DNA of 64,000 nucleotides from Delta-02 sp964513565 (GTDB taxonomy: Bacteria > Desulfobacterota > Syntrophorhabdia > Syntrophorhabdales > Syntrophorhabdaceae): NCBI GenBank assembly GCA_964513565.1, contig CAZENE010000001.1:124001-188000 (forward strand), written 5' to 3'. Position numbers and translations under genes: made by a program. Shown in pieces: positions 54,301-61,558 of this stretch. The notes beneath the pieces were generated by a model. It was given only the letters and a program-made list of their open reading frames with translations. It ran no database searches and was not told where the DNA came from. Positions within the stretch are counted from its first letter, which is position 1. The number at the start of each line of letters is the position of its first letter.

Positions 54301-54376
54301 TCTGGGTTATGACGACAAGGCGGCGATCGAAGAAGCAAAAAGGTGTCTCCATTGTTATGTGAGGACAAGCGAATAA
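51323..54376 (+). CDS. NuoF-like diaphorase fused to GltD/NfnL-like NADPH oxidoreductase
   Basis: 1017 residues. N-terminal thioredoxin-like [2Fe-2S] domain with its cysteines (VCAGAACVSSGC, GCIGSCDLGP). FMN/NADH core: GRGGGGFPTGLKWKF, CNADEGDPGAFMD, GAFVCGEETALMISIEGKRG and ESCGKCPPCRIGTKRM. At about 540, where HydB has a ferredoxin, it joins a GltD-like module: cysteine block CQNACPADQN...CVHPCEAKCRR, FAD motif GAGPGGLAGAYFLALKG near 640, NADPH motif GGGNVAIDAARAAL near 771 with RRERSDMPAY, and GIFAAGDNVRGPATVVEA near 912. It should handle NADH and NADPH on one chain, as in Sporomusa-type (Stn) transhydrogenases. The next gene is a complete HydA. Confidence 0.95.
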   Translation: MELSRAHILVCAGAACVSSGCRQIRDAVVNKIVEHGLQNEIKVIETGCIGSCDLGPLALVYPEGVLYQKLKPEDAEEIVTEHLLKGRIVERLLYKEATTAKTIPSMKEIDFFKNQIKIVLRNCGVINPMNIEEYIARDGYLALGKALTSMTREEVVEEVLKSGLRGRGGGGFPTGLKWKFAFQSPGDVKYVVCNADEGDPGAFMDRSVLEGDPHSVIEAMAIAAYAIGAEQGYVYVRAEYPLAIDRLNWAIGQAREYKFLGKDILETGFNFDLEIRIGAGAFVCGEETALMISIEGKRGEPRPRPPFPVVKGLFDAPTLLNNVETYANIPAIINNGAAWYSQYGTEKSKGTKVFALAGAVNNTGLVEVPMGTPLGDIVFNIGGGIKGGKKYKAAQLGGPSGGCIPIQHLNVPVDYESVAELGAIVGSGGLIVADEDTCMVDFARFFLDFIQHESCGKCPPCRIGTKRMLEILKRITHGQGKPSDIDDLIELATRIKDAALCGLGQTAPNPILSTLRYFKDEYMEHIEDKHCRAGVCSALFDAPCQNACPADQNAWGYVTLISEGRMKEAIAVIKESNPFPATLGRVCVHPCEAKCRRAQIDAPVSICSLKRYAADADMAAYPRFKPPVEKPKGKKAAVIGAGPGGLAGAYFLALKGYGVTVFESLPVAGGMLAVGIPDYRLPRDVLNNEIKSITDLGVEIKYNTIFGKDITSEQLFKDGFSAILIATGAHRGQKLNIPGEDAEGVLDGVTFLRDVNLGSTTKVEGKVVVLGGGNVAIDAARAALRLGADDVSILYRRERSDMPAYVEEIDEAELEGVKVHTLVAPKTIAAKDGKVSGLSCARMLLGQFDKGGRRRPEPITGSDFFVEADMIIAAIGQIPDLSWMNGDGVKADKAGTVEVDMKTLATGAEGIFAAGDNVRGPATVVEAVGDGKKAAMQIDIFLGGDGIAPNAFRDELLGMAVTYNEAEYQKEIGRTKMPHLPVSKRHRNFNEVVLGYDDKAAIEEAKRCLHCYVRTSE

Positions 54377-54399
54377 GCATTGAGGAAGGAGCTGTCTCT

Positions 54400-56124
54400 A
54401 TGACGATAAGCCTTACAATTGACGGGCGTCCGATCGAGGTCGAAGAAGGTGCAAGCATACTGGATGCGGCAAGATCGGCAAATGTCCATATACCAACGTT
54501 GTGCTATCTGCCTGAGGTCCAGGCGATCGGGGCATGCAGGGTTTGCCTTGTTGAGATAGAGGGAAACCGCACACTTCAGGCTGCCTGTGTCTCTCCGGCA
54601 GTGCAAGGCCAGGTAATTCATACGAATACAGACAGAGTCCGCAAGGCGCGGCGCTTCTCTGTTGAAATGCTCCTGTCGAACCATCCTTTTGAATGTTTAA
54701 GCTGCGCGAAAAACCTGCATTGCGACCTGCAGTCCCTTGCGTATGACCTTGGCATCCGCGAGGTTCGGTTCACCGGGGAAAAAAGCGGCGGGAGAATGGA
54801 TGAATCATCGCCATCCATACGGCGGGATCAGAACAAGTGTATCCTGTGCAGGCGCTGCGTGACGGTCTGTCAGGAAATACAGTCCGTCACGGCCCTTTAT
54901 GTGCAGGGAAGAGGTTTCGACGCGCGGGTAGGGCCCGCTTTTGATCGCGATATCAATGATGTCCCATGCACTAACTGCGGACAGTGTGTGATCGTGTGCC
55001 CCGTGGGGGCGATAACGGAAAAAGAATATATCGATGACGTATGGGCTGCCATCCACGACCCGCAGAAATTCGTCGTGGTCCAGGACGCGCCGGCGGTCAG
55101 GGCCGCTCTGGGCGAGGAGTTCGGTTACCCTCCGGGCACCCTCGTGACCGGCAAGATGCTGGCGGCAGCCCGCAAACTTGGTTTTGACCGGGTTTTCGAC
55201 ACGAATTTTGCGGCCGATTTGACCATTCTCGAAGAAGGGACAGAATTGTTGAAGCGTGTAAGAGAAGGCGGCGTTCTCCCGATGATCACAAGCTGCAGCC
55301 CCGGGTGGATCAAGTTTATCGAACATTTTTACCCGGAACTGCTCGATCATCTTTCGACCTGCAAGTCCCCCCACATGATGTTGGGCACTCTAACAAAGAC
55401 GTATTTTGCCGAAAAAGCGGGGATAGATCCGAAGGATATCGTAGTCGTGTCCGTTATGCCCTGTACGGCCAAAAAGTTCGAATGCAACCGCCCGGAAATG
55501 TCCGATAGCGGCTATAAGGATGTGGATTACGTTCTGACAACGCGCGAATTTGCCAGGATGATCAAACAGGCAGGCATCGATTTTGAGAGCCTTGCCGATG
55601 AGAATTATGACGATCCGATGGGTGAATATACAGGTGCGGCTACGATCTTCGGCGCAACCGGCGGTGTTATGGAAGCCGCGCTGAGGACGGCCTACGAGGT
55701 GGCAACCGGCAAGACCCTCGAAAATGTCGAGTTCACCGCGGTACGGGGTCTTGACGGGATCAAGGAGGCAACAGTGCCCGTTGAGGGCATAGGCGATGTG
55801 AGGGTCGCCGTAACCCACGGGCTCGGCAATGCCCGAAAACTGCTTGAGAGGATAAAAAGCGGCGACGCCGATTATCATTTTATTGAGGTCATGGCCTGCC
55901 CGGGAGGGTGCGTGGGAGGCGGCGGACAGCCTATCCCGGTAACGAACGAGATAAGGGCCCTGAGGGCACAGGCCCTTTATAATGAAGATTCAGCCCTGAA
56001 ATATAGAAAGTCTCATGAAAACCCGTCCATCAAGAAGGTCTATGAAGAATTTCTCGGTCAGCCGCTGGGCGAAAAATCGCATCACCTGCTGCATACTCAT
56101 TACACGCCGCGCAATAAATTTTAA
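54400..56124 (+). CDS. hydA: [FeFe]-hydrogenase catalytic subunit, partner of the NuoF-GltD fusion
   Basis: 574 residues from ATG 54400 (GGAAGGAG eight bases upstream); an earlier in-frame start at 54343 would overlap the preceding gene. Domains as in the other HydA proteins: [2Fe-2S], His-ligated cluster (NHPFECLSCAKNLHC), ferredoxin clusters (CILCRRCVTVC, CTNCGQCVIVC), and an H-cluster domain with L1 TSCSPGWIKF near 296, L2 MPCTAKKFE near 353 and L3 EVMACPGGCVGGGGQ near 495. All H-cluster motifs are kept, so it should make or use H2. That distinguishes it from StnA-like proteins, which lack this domain. Confidence 0.95.
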   Translation: MTISLTIDGRPIEVEEGASILDAARSANVHIPTLCYLPEVQAIGACRVCLVEIEGNRTLQAACVSPAVQGQVIHTNTDRVRKARRFSVEMLLSNHPFECLSCAKNLHCDLQSLAYDLGIREVRFTGEKSGGRMDESSPSIRRDQNKCILCRRCVTVCQEIQSVTALYVQGRGFDARVGPAFDRDINDVPCTNCGQCVIVCPVGAITEKEYIDDVWAAIHDPQKFVVVQDAPAVRAALGEEFGYPPGTLVTGKMLAAARKLGFDRVFDTNFAADLTILEEGTELLKRVREGGVLPMITSCSPGWIKFIEHFYPELLDHLSTCKSPHMMLGTLTKTYFAEKAGIDPKDIVVVSVMPCTAKKFECNRPEMSDSGYKDVDYVLTTREFARMIKQAGIDFESLADENYDDPMGEYTGAATIFGATGGVMEAALRTAYEVATGKTLENVEFTAVRGLDGIKEATVPVEGIGDVRVAVTHGLGNARKLLERIKSGDADYHFIEVMACPGGCVGGGGQPIPVTNEIRALRAQALYNEDSALKYRKSHENPSIKKVYEEFLGQPLGEKSHHLLHTHYTPRNKF

Positions 56125-56138
56125 CCCGGCCAATTCGT

Positions 56139-56171
56139 GCACCGCCGGCATCGACTCCTGCCGGACGGTGC
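56139..56171 (+). terminator. Hairpin after the third hydA
   Basis: GCACCGCCGGCA (56139-56150) pairs with TGCCGG-A-CGGTGC (56159-56171) with one bulge and an 8-nt loop, 15 bp after the stop codon. No immediate T run, so a weak or Rho-assisted terminator. Confidence 0.5.
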
Positions 56172-56216
56172 AGGCCACTTCGAAGGTCTCAGGGTTCGGT
56201 TGATGTATATTATCGT

Positions 56217-56552
56217 TTATTTTATCATGATAAGGAGCATCTTATAACGCTTTACCGCTTTCAGGGCATGAGGCTTATTCGCCGGCATTATTATCATATC
56301 CCCTTCCTTTACCATATGCGGCTTGCCATCAATTGTTATCCGCGCTTCACCTTCCAGGATATGGACAGCGGCGTCGAACGGAGCGGTATGTTCGCTCAAG
56401 CCCTGGCCTTCGTCAAACGCGAAGATCGTCATTGTCCCTGCAGGCTTACGGATGATCTCCCGGCTGACCACGGAATGTTCCTGGTATACCGCCAGATCTC
56501 TCAGGTTGAAAGGCCGTGTTTCTTTTTCAAGCGCGATAAAGTTTTCGCCCAT
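56217..56552 (-). CDS. Cupin-domain protein
   Basis: 111 residues. Single beta-barrel cupin: SEHTAPFDAAVHILEGEARI as first motif and KEGDMIIMPANKPHALKAVK as second, with His and Glu/Asp ligands for a metal. It begins MGENFIALEKETRPFNLRDL. It is the only minus-strand gene between the plus-strand hydA and hydF. Similar small cupins occur beside hydrogenase and anaerobic metabolism genes, but no activity is established. Confidence 0.88.
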   Translation of the reverse strand: MGENFIALEKETRPFNLRDLAVYQEHSVVSREIIRKPAGTMTIFAFDEGQGLSEHTAPFDAAVHILEGEARITIDGKPHMVKEGDMIIMPANKPHALKAVKRYKMLLIMIK

Positions 56553-56687
56553 ATCGTCCTCCTTATCATGATTATTTTATATAATCAAAGAATGGCACCT
56601 GTAATTGACCTAAGTCAACCCCGGAATAAGCGGATGGTTTCTACAAATAATGATTGAAAAGTATAAGGTACGTCAAAGGATGGAAAG

Positions 56688-57929
56688 ATGACTGATACGA
56701 CACTCAACCAGACTCCCCGGGGAAGCCGGCTGCATATAGCCATCTTCGGCAGGCGCAATGCCGGGAAATCGAGCCTGATCAATGCGCTGACAAACCAGCA
56801 GATCGCGATAGTCTCCGATATACCCGGCACGACAACCGATCCTGTCTATAAGTCGATGGAGATATTGCCGATAGGGCCCGTCGTCATCATCGATACCGCC
56901 GGGATAGACGATTCCGGGGAACTGGGGAGGCTTCGGATCGAAAAGGCCCTAGATGTCCTGAAAAAAACGGACCTGATGCTCCTCGTTGTCGACCCCGCCG
57001 AAGGTTTCGGCCACTTCGAGGAGGGCATAATCGAAAAGGCCCGTAAAAGCAAAGTTGCCCCGATCATCGTGGTCAATAAAATGGACCGGTATCCGGGATT
57101 TACCCTGGGCCCGGATGCGTCGAAACGTGATATACCGGTCGTTAATGTCAGCGCGGCGACGCGTAAGGGCATCGATGAGCTCAAGATGGCCATGATCGGG
57201 CAGGCGCCGAAGGACTTCATGGATGCAGTGATCCTCGGAGACCTCATCGATCCCGGAGATACTGTGGTTCTCGTCGTCCCGATCGACGCTGCGGCCCCCA
57301 AGGGGAGGTTGATCCTCCCGCAGGTCCAGGCGATACGCGACATTCTCGACCACAACGGGATCGCCTGTGTCGTACAGGAAGACCGGCTGAAAGATGCACT
57401 TTCGAATCTGAAGGAAAAACCTGCTCTCGTCGTGACCGATTCCCAGGCCTTCAAGAAAGTCGCCGCGGATACTCCCCCGGATATTCTTCTTACGTCCTTT
57501 TCCATACTGCTGGCCCGCCACAAGGGCGATCTTGCGACTCTGGTCGAAGGCGTAAAGGCCATCGAACATCTCTCTCCCGGGGATAAGGTCCTTGTGTCCG
57601 AGGCGTGTACGCACCACCGTGTGGAAGACGATATCGGAACGGTGAAGATACCCCGTTGGCTCGACGAGATCGTGGGCGGACCGCTCGATTACAGCTGGGT
57701 CAGCGGGCACGAGCTGCCGAAAGACATTGCGCAGTATAAGCTCATCATACATTGCGGGGCATGCATGATAAACCGGAAAGAAATGCTGCACCGGATAATG
57801 GTTGCCCGGCATGCCGGGATACCGATCGTCAATTACGGCGTGGTGATCGCATATGTAACGGGGATCCTGGAAAGGACTTTGAGGCCCTTTCACGAGGTCT
57901 GGCAGACTCTTGAAAATACAAAAAAGTGA
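56688..57929 (+). CDS. hydF: [FeFe]-hydrogenase H-cluster maturation GTPase
   Basis: 413 residues. N-terminal GTPase with P-loop GRRNAGKSS, DTAG and NKMD; a dimerisation domain; and a C-terminal [4Fe-4S] scaffold domain with ACTHHR followed by HCGACM, the His/Cys set that carries the diiron precursor. HydF hands the assembled 2Fe subcluster to apo-HydA. AAGGATGGAAAG precedes the ATG. hydG follows 65 bp later. All hydrogenases of the island need this protein. Confidence 0.96.
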   Translation: MTDTTLNQTPRGSRLHIAIFGRRNAGKSSLINALTNQQIAIVSDIPGTTTDPVYKSMEILPIGPVVIIDTAGIDDSGELGRLRIEKALDVLKKTDLMLLVVDPAEGFGHFEEGIIEKARKSKVAPIIVVNKMDRYPGFTLGPDASKRDIPVVNVSAATRKGIDELKMAMIGQAPKDFMDAVILGDLIDPGDTVVLVVPIDAAAPKGRLILPQVQAIRDILDHNGIACVVQEDRLKDALSNLKEKPALVVTDSQAFKKVAADTPPDILLTSFSILLARHKGDLATLVEGVKAIEHLSPGDKVLVSEACTHHRVEDDIGTVKIPRWLDEIVGGPLDYSWVSGHELPKDIAQYKLIIHCGACMINRKEMLHRIMVARHAGIPIVNYGVVIAYVTGILERTLRPFHEVWQTLENTKK

Positions 57930-57994
57930 GGTTTTCGGGCATTCTTTACTTTTGATACCCCGCGCAATATACTTAAATGACGGAGGTCGCCGCA

Positions 57995-59410
57995 ATGAAG
58001 AATAATGACCGGATACAGCGGGCTGATTTTATAGATGAGGCAATTATTCACCAGGCCTTGGAAAAGGCGAAGGGTGCTTCGAAAGCCGAAGCCCTCGAAA
58101 TCATAGAAAAGGGCCGGGAAGCTAAAGGATTGTCTCCTTACGAAACCGCGGTTCTTCTTTATGCCGCCGAAGGAGACGCCCAGGATGCCCTCTTTGGCGC
58201 ATCCCGTGAGGTCAAGGAGAAAATATATGGTCAGCGGCTCGTTCTTTTCGCCCCGCTTTACATCAGTAATTACTGCATCAACAATTGCATTTATTGCGGA
58301 TACAGGCAGCATAACGAAATACCTCGCCAACGGCTGACAATGGAGGAAATAGAAGGCGAGGTCATTGCGCTTGAGGCTATGGGGCACAAGCGTATTGCCC
58401 TCGAAGTCGGAGAAGACCCTGAGCATTGCCCCATCGACTATGTCCTTGAGGCCATTCGGAAGATCTATTCGGTAAAGGAATCAACCGGTAGCATTCGCCG
58501 CATAAACGTGAATATCGCCGCCACCACCGTGGAGGATTATCACAGGCTGAAAGAAGCGGGTATAGGAACATATATCCTTTTCCAGGAAACCTACCACCGC
58601 GCAACATATAACCGATGTCATCCTTCGGGACCCAAAAGAGATTACGATTGGCATGCAACGGCAATGGACCGTGCAATGCTGGCAGGTATCGATGATGTCG
58701 GATTGGGCGTACTGTTCGGACTATACGACTACAGGTTCGAAGTCCTCGGTCTGCTCATGCATTCACTGCATCTCGAAGATCGGTTCGGAGTGGGCTGCCA
58801 CACCATATCGGTCCCCCGCGTGAGGCCGGCCGAAGGGATAAATTTCGAAAACTTCCCCTATCTTGTAAACGATCATGATTTCAAGCGAATTGTCTCAATT
58901 ATCCGCCTTGCCGTGCCCTATACCGGAATGATCCTGTCTACGCGTGAGCCGCCGGGACATCGGGACGAGGTCATTTCCCTCGGGATATCCCAGATCAGCG
59001 CGGGTTCATGCACGGGTGTCGGGGGTTATCATAAGGACATAGAGAAATCGGGGCGCCGGGAATACAAGCAGTTCCAGGTGGAAGACAACCGTACGACGGA
59101 CGAGATGCTCCTGAGTGTATGCAAGTCGGGGTACCTTCCCAGTTTTTGCACGGCCTGCTATCGCCAGGGGCGGACGGGTGATAGATTCATGGCCCTTGCC
59201 AAGACGGGGGAGATCCAGAATATCTGCCAGCCGAACGCAATACTGACCTTCAAAGAATTCCTCCTGGATTATGCCTCACCCGAGACGCGGGCATCCGGTG
59301 AAAATGTGATACGCATGCACCTTAACAGTATACCCAACCCGAAGATGCGTGAAGAACTGCTAAAAAGGCTTGCAAGGATCGAAGCGGGCGAAAGAGACCT
59401 TTATTTTTGA
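57995..59410 (+). CDS. hydG: [FeFe]-hydrogenase maturase HydG, radical SAM tyrosine lyase
   Basis: 471 residues from ATG 57995, eight bases after GGAGG; an ATG at 57977 sits before that site. The radical-SAM cluster is CINNCIYC in LYISNYCINNCIYCGYRQHN. The C-terminal auxiliary cluster is in FCTACYRQGRTGDRFM. It splits tyrosine into p-cresol and dehydroglycine to give CO and cyanide for the H-cluster. It is next to hydF; hydE is not in this window and must be encoded elsewhere. Confidence 0.96.
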   Translation: MKNNDRIQRADFIDEAIIHQALEKAKGASKAEALEIIEKGREAKGLSPYETAVLLYAAEGDAQDALFGASREVKEKIYGQRLVLFAPLYISNYCINNCIYCGYRQHNEIPRQRLTMEEIEGEVIALEAMGHKRIALEVGEDPEHCPIDYVLEAIRKIYSVKESTGSIRRINVNIAATTVEDYHRLKEAGIGTYILFQETYHRATYNRCHPSGPKRDYDWHATAMDRAMLAGIDDVGLGVLFGLYDYRFEVLGLLMHSLHLEDRFGVGCHTISVPRVRPAEGINFENFPYLVNDHDFKRIVSIIRLAVPYTGMILSTREPPGHRDEVISLGISQISAGSCTGVGGYHKDIEKSGRREYKQFQVEDNRTTDEMLLSVCKSGYLPSFCTACYRQGRTGDRFMALAKTGEIQNICQPNAILTFKEFLLDYASPETRASGENVIRMHLNSIPNPKMREELLKRLARIEAGERDLYF

Positions 59411-59512
59411 AATTGTATCAAAATGACCTTGCCTGCATCAGGCTTTGCTTATATACTTATTGAAACAGGCTGTACTTCAACGGGGATTAAAAAAATTAGG
59501 GGGCTTTGGGAT

Positions 59513-59959
59513 ATGAAGACTGCGCAAGAAATTCTCAAGAACAAAAGCAAAGAGGTCTGGTCGGTAACGCCCGAAAACACCGTTTTTGAAGCCTTAAAAC
59601 TGATGGGTGAGAAGGCAATTGGCGCCGTGATGGTCATGGACGATAAAGGGAAGGTCCACGGGATCATATCGGAAAGGGACTATGCCCGAAAAGTCATCCT
59701 CAAAGGCAAGACATCCCGCGATACTAAAGTAGCGGAGATCATGACGCCTCTCGATAAGATGTATACGGTGAAGCCCGATGCATCCGTAGAGGATTGCATG
59801 GTCCTCATTACGGCGAAACGCATACGCCACGTCCCGGTATTTGACGCAGACAAATTCGTCGGGCTTATCTCGATCGGCGACGTCGTTAAATCTATTATCT
59901 CTGAAAAGGATACGCTGATTGAACACTTGAGCAATTATATTGCCGGCAAGTACATCTAA
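59513..59959 (+). CDS. CBS-domain pair protein
   Basis: 148 residues from ATG 59513 (GGGGG run upstream); an earlier ATG at 59423 is unlikely. Two CBS motifs (VWSVTPENTVFEALKLMGEK and KMYTVKPDASVEDCMVLITA) form one Bateman module that binds adenosine nucleotides, with GIISERDYARKV and VGLISIGDVVKSI ends. A regulatory protein; the target is unknown. It lies 100 bp after hydG. Confidence 0.92.
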   Translation: MKTAQEILKNKSKEVWSVTPENTVFEALKLMGEKAIGAVMVMDDKGKVHGIISERDYARKVILKGKTSRDTKVAEIMTPLDKMYTVKPDASVEDCMVLITAKRIRHVPVFDADKFVGLISIGDVVKSIISEKDTLIEHLSNYIAGKYI

Positions 59960-60002
59960 AAAGCCGTAAGGCTTATGAGAAAACCATCATAATTTTATAT
60001 TA

Positions 60003-60032
60003 TAAAGCCGCGAAATATTTTTCGCGGCTTTA
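60003..60032. terminator. Bidirectional terminator between convergent genes
   Basis: TAAAGCCGCGAAA (60003-60015) pairs perfectly with TTTCGCGGCTTTA (60020-60032), loop TATT. The flanking T- and A-rich ends allow termination from both sides, between the CBS gene and the cupin. Confidence 0.9.
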
Positions 60033-60035
60033 TAC

Positions 60036-60063
60036 TCCTTACGTTCTCACGCCTTGCGCCTTA
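60036..60063. repeat. Degenerate heptamer repeat TCCTTAC GTTCTCA CGCCTTG CGCCTTA
   Basis: Four in-phase 7-mers next to the terminator, in front of the cupin stop codon; on the minus strand they read GTAAGGA, TGAGAAC, CAAGGCG, TAAGGCG, the same family as the other arrays. Confidence 0.55.
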
Positions 60064-60070
60064 GGGTCTT

Positions 60071-60391
60071 TCAAAAATGAACGGCCAGCCATATTGTCGG
60101 CTGGTTGGGGTCCGTCCGGGATACCCTGTGGCGGCAGAATGCGGGGATGATGACGTGATCTCCCGGCTTGAGCGTCAGGGGTTGGGCTTCGTTTTCAAAA
60201 GTGATCTCGGCGATTCCCTTTAAAAGGATGACCCATTCATCACGGTCCTGATCGTACCAGCTGTCTTCCGGCGTTGTATGACCGTCCGATATGATCCTTT
60301 CGATCCTGATATTCTCATTTTCTGCTATTGTTTCAAATATTTCATCGGGTAAGGTGCTCGGGATCTTTAAAAAGATATTATCTTTTTTCAT
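60071..60391 (-). CDS. Cupin-domain protein, second
   Basis: 106 residues from ATG 60391 (MKKDNIFLKIPSTLPDEIFE). Cupin motif 1 WYDQDRDEWVILLKGIAEI and motif 2 KPGDHVIIPAFCRHRVSRTD. The conserved EWVILLKG block and DEW glutamate suggest a metal-binding cupin as in many small stand-alone proteins. It overlaps the TPR lipoprotein gene by 14 bp, so it is cotranslated with it. Function unknown. Confidence 0.88.
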   Translation of the reverse strand: MKKDNIFLKIPSTLPDEIFETIAENENIRIERIISDGHTTPEDSWYDQDRDEWVILLKGIAEITFENEAQPLTLKPGDHVIIPAFCRHRVSRTDPNQPTIWLAVHF

Positions 60392-60872
60392 CTTCCAGTC
60401 CCGACCCAATAGCTTTCATCATCCGTTTTTCCCGTATTTTTGTCAGCGTATCACCGAATTCCTCATTTTGCGGATCTGCATCGATGGCCCTCATTGCCAG
60501 TTCTTCGGCCTCTTCGAGTTTCACATTTCGAATATAGTAGAGCCACGCCAGATTATTGTAGGCATGGGGATCATGGGTCTTATTGATGGCCTTGCGGTAT
60601 GCTTTTTCAGCTTCATTGAACTGCCCTCTCTGAAAATGTATATTGCCAAGGTAAAGATACGCGATCGGCATCTCCCTGGACGCTAACGCATACTCCTTCC
60701 GGGCCGCGTCGAAATCGTGCGAATGCTCGTATGCGACCCCGAGATTTAAGTGTTCCTGCGGCGTCAGAAGGCTATTTGAGGTGGTGTAGGGAAGGCTGCA
60801 GGCATCGAAAAAAACAATGCAAATTATTACAAGGGTATAACGCGCAATGCCCAGTATCCAGTTTTTTTCCAT
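60378..60872 (-). CDS. TPR-repeat lipoprotein
   Basis: 164 residues. Signal peptide with lipobox FFDACSLPY, so it is anchored by Cys about residue 25. TPR units follow: EHLNLGVAYEHSHDFDAARK, AYLYLGNIHFQRGQFNEAEK and AYNNLAWLYYIRNVKLEEAE. It overlaps the C39-like peptidase by 46 bp. Together they look like a split version of PA2778-type proteins, in which a C39 peptidase precedes TPRs in one chain. Confidence 0.85.
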   Translation of the reverse strand: MEKNWILGIARYTLVIICIVFFDACSLPYTTSNSLLTPQEHLNLGVAYEHSHDFDAARKEYALASREMPIAYLYLGNIHFQRGQFNEAEKAYRKAINKTHDPHAYNNLAWLYYIRNVKLEEAEELAMRAIDADPQNEEFGDTLTKIREKRMMKAIGSGLEDEKR

Positions 60873-61366
60873 ATTTTCTCCAAACGGGAATTTGTGATAA
60901 CCTCGTTTTCTTTTCTTCCGTTATTGAAAATAATACCGTTTTTCGTATAGCCCTTAGCTACCATGAAATGATTGATCTGGTAAACGGACAATCCCTGATC
61001 GACAAAGATGATAACGGGTTCACCCTCATCGATATATCTTTGCAGGTCCGCTATCGACCCTTCAAACTGATGCGTGAAAAATCCTTTTTTAACCGGATAA
61101 TTCTCGAGATCGAAAGGCAAAACCCCGCGGGCTCCAGGGCTGTATATAGCCTTTGCTATTTCATTGACGTCGATCTTTCCTCTGTTTAAGCGTACCTGCC
61201 AGTAATTCAGAACGGTTGCGAGGGATGAGGGACCGCATTGATAATCTTCCTGGGGATAGAAGGGCACGCCGGGTATGACCTTTGCATCCCGCACGGATGG
61301 CGGGTGCGACGCACAGGACCATATAAGGACGGCGATCAGGGCAAGGATGCAAAGGATTTTGGGCAT
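60827..61366 (-). CDS. C39-like cysteine peptidase lipoprotein (PA2778-like)
   Basis: 179 residues. Lipobox VLIWSCASH near residue 18. Papain-like C39 fold: catalytic Cys in EDYQCGPSSLATVLNYW, His in INHFMVAKGY and Asn/Asp in the following IIFNNGRKE. It is about the length of the peptidase part of PA2778 and is followed by a TPR lipoprotein in an overlapping frame. Periplasmic or outer-membrane protein; substrate unknown. Confidence 0.82.
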   Translation of the reverse strand: MPKILCILALIAVLIWSCASHPPSVRDAKVIPGVPFYPQEDYQCGPSSLATVLNYWQVRLNRGKIDVNEIAKAIYSPGARGVLPFDLENYPVKKGFFTHQFEGSIADLQRYIDEGEPVIIFVDQGLSVYQINHFMVAKGYTKNGIIFNNGRKENEVITNSRLEKIWKKTGYWALRVIPL

Positions 61367-61558
61367 GGTATCTACATAATATCATGGAAGCCGGATCAGC
61401 AAAAGCGCCGCGGTATGTCAGCCTCGCATAATCCCACGACTGGCGGGGCTTTCCCGGCTGCCGGCAGCAGTTAAAATTGAAGGTTTTATAATGCTATGGT
61501 ATTCTGCAAATATATCGACCATATTCTCCGGTCGATCTCAAGACAAAAAGGAGGAGTC

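Noticed and set aside
54343..54399. Extension of the third hydA to an earlier start
   Set aside because: It overlaps the preceding coding region, while ATG 54400 has a good Shine-Dalgarno and matches the family start.
56592..56609. TGGCACCTGTAATTGACC as a sigma-54 promoter for hydF
   Set aside because: Spacing is one base too long and the -12 element reads TTGA instead of TTGC.
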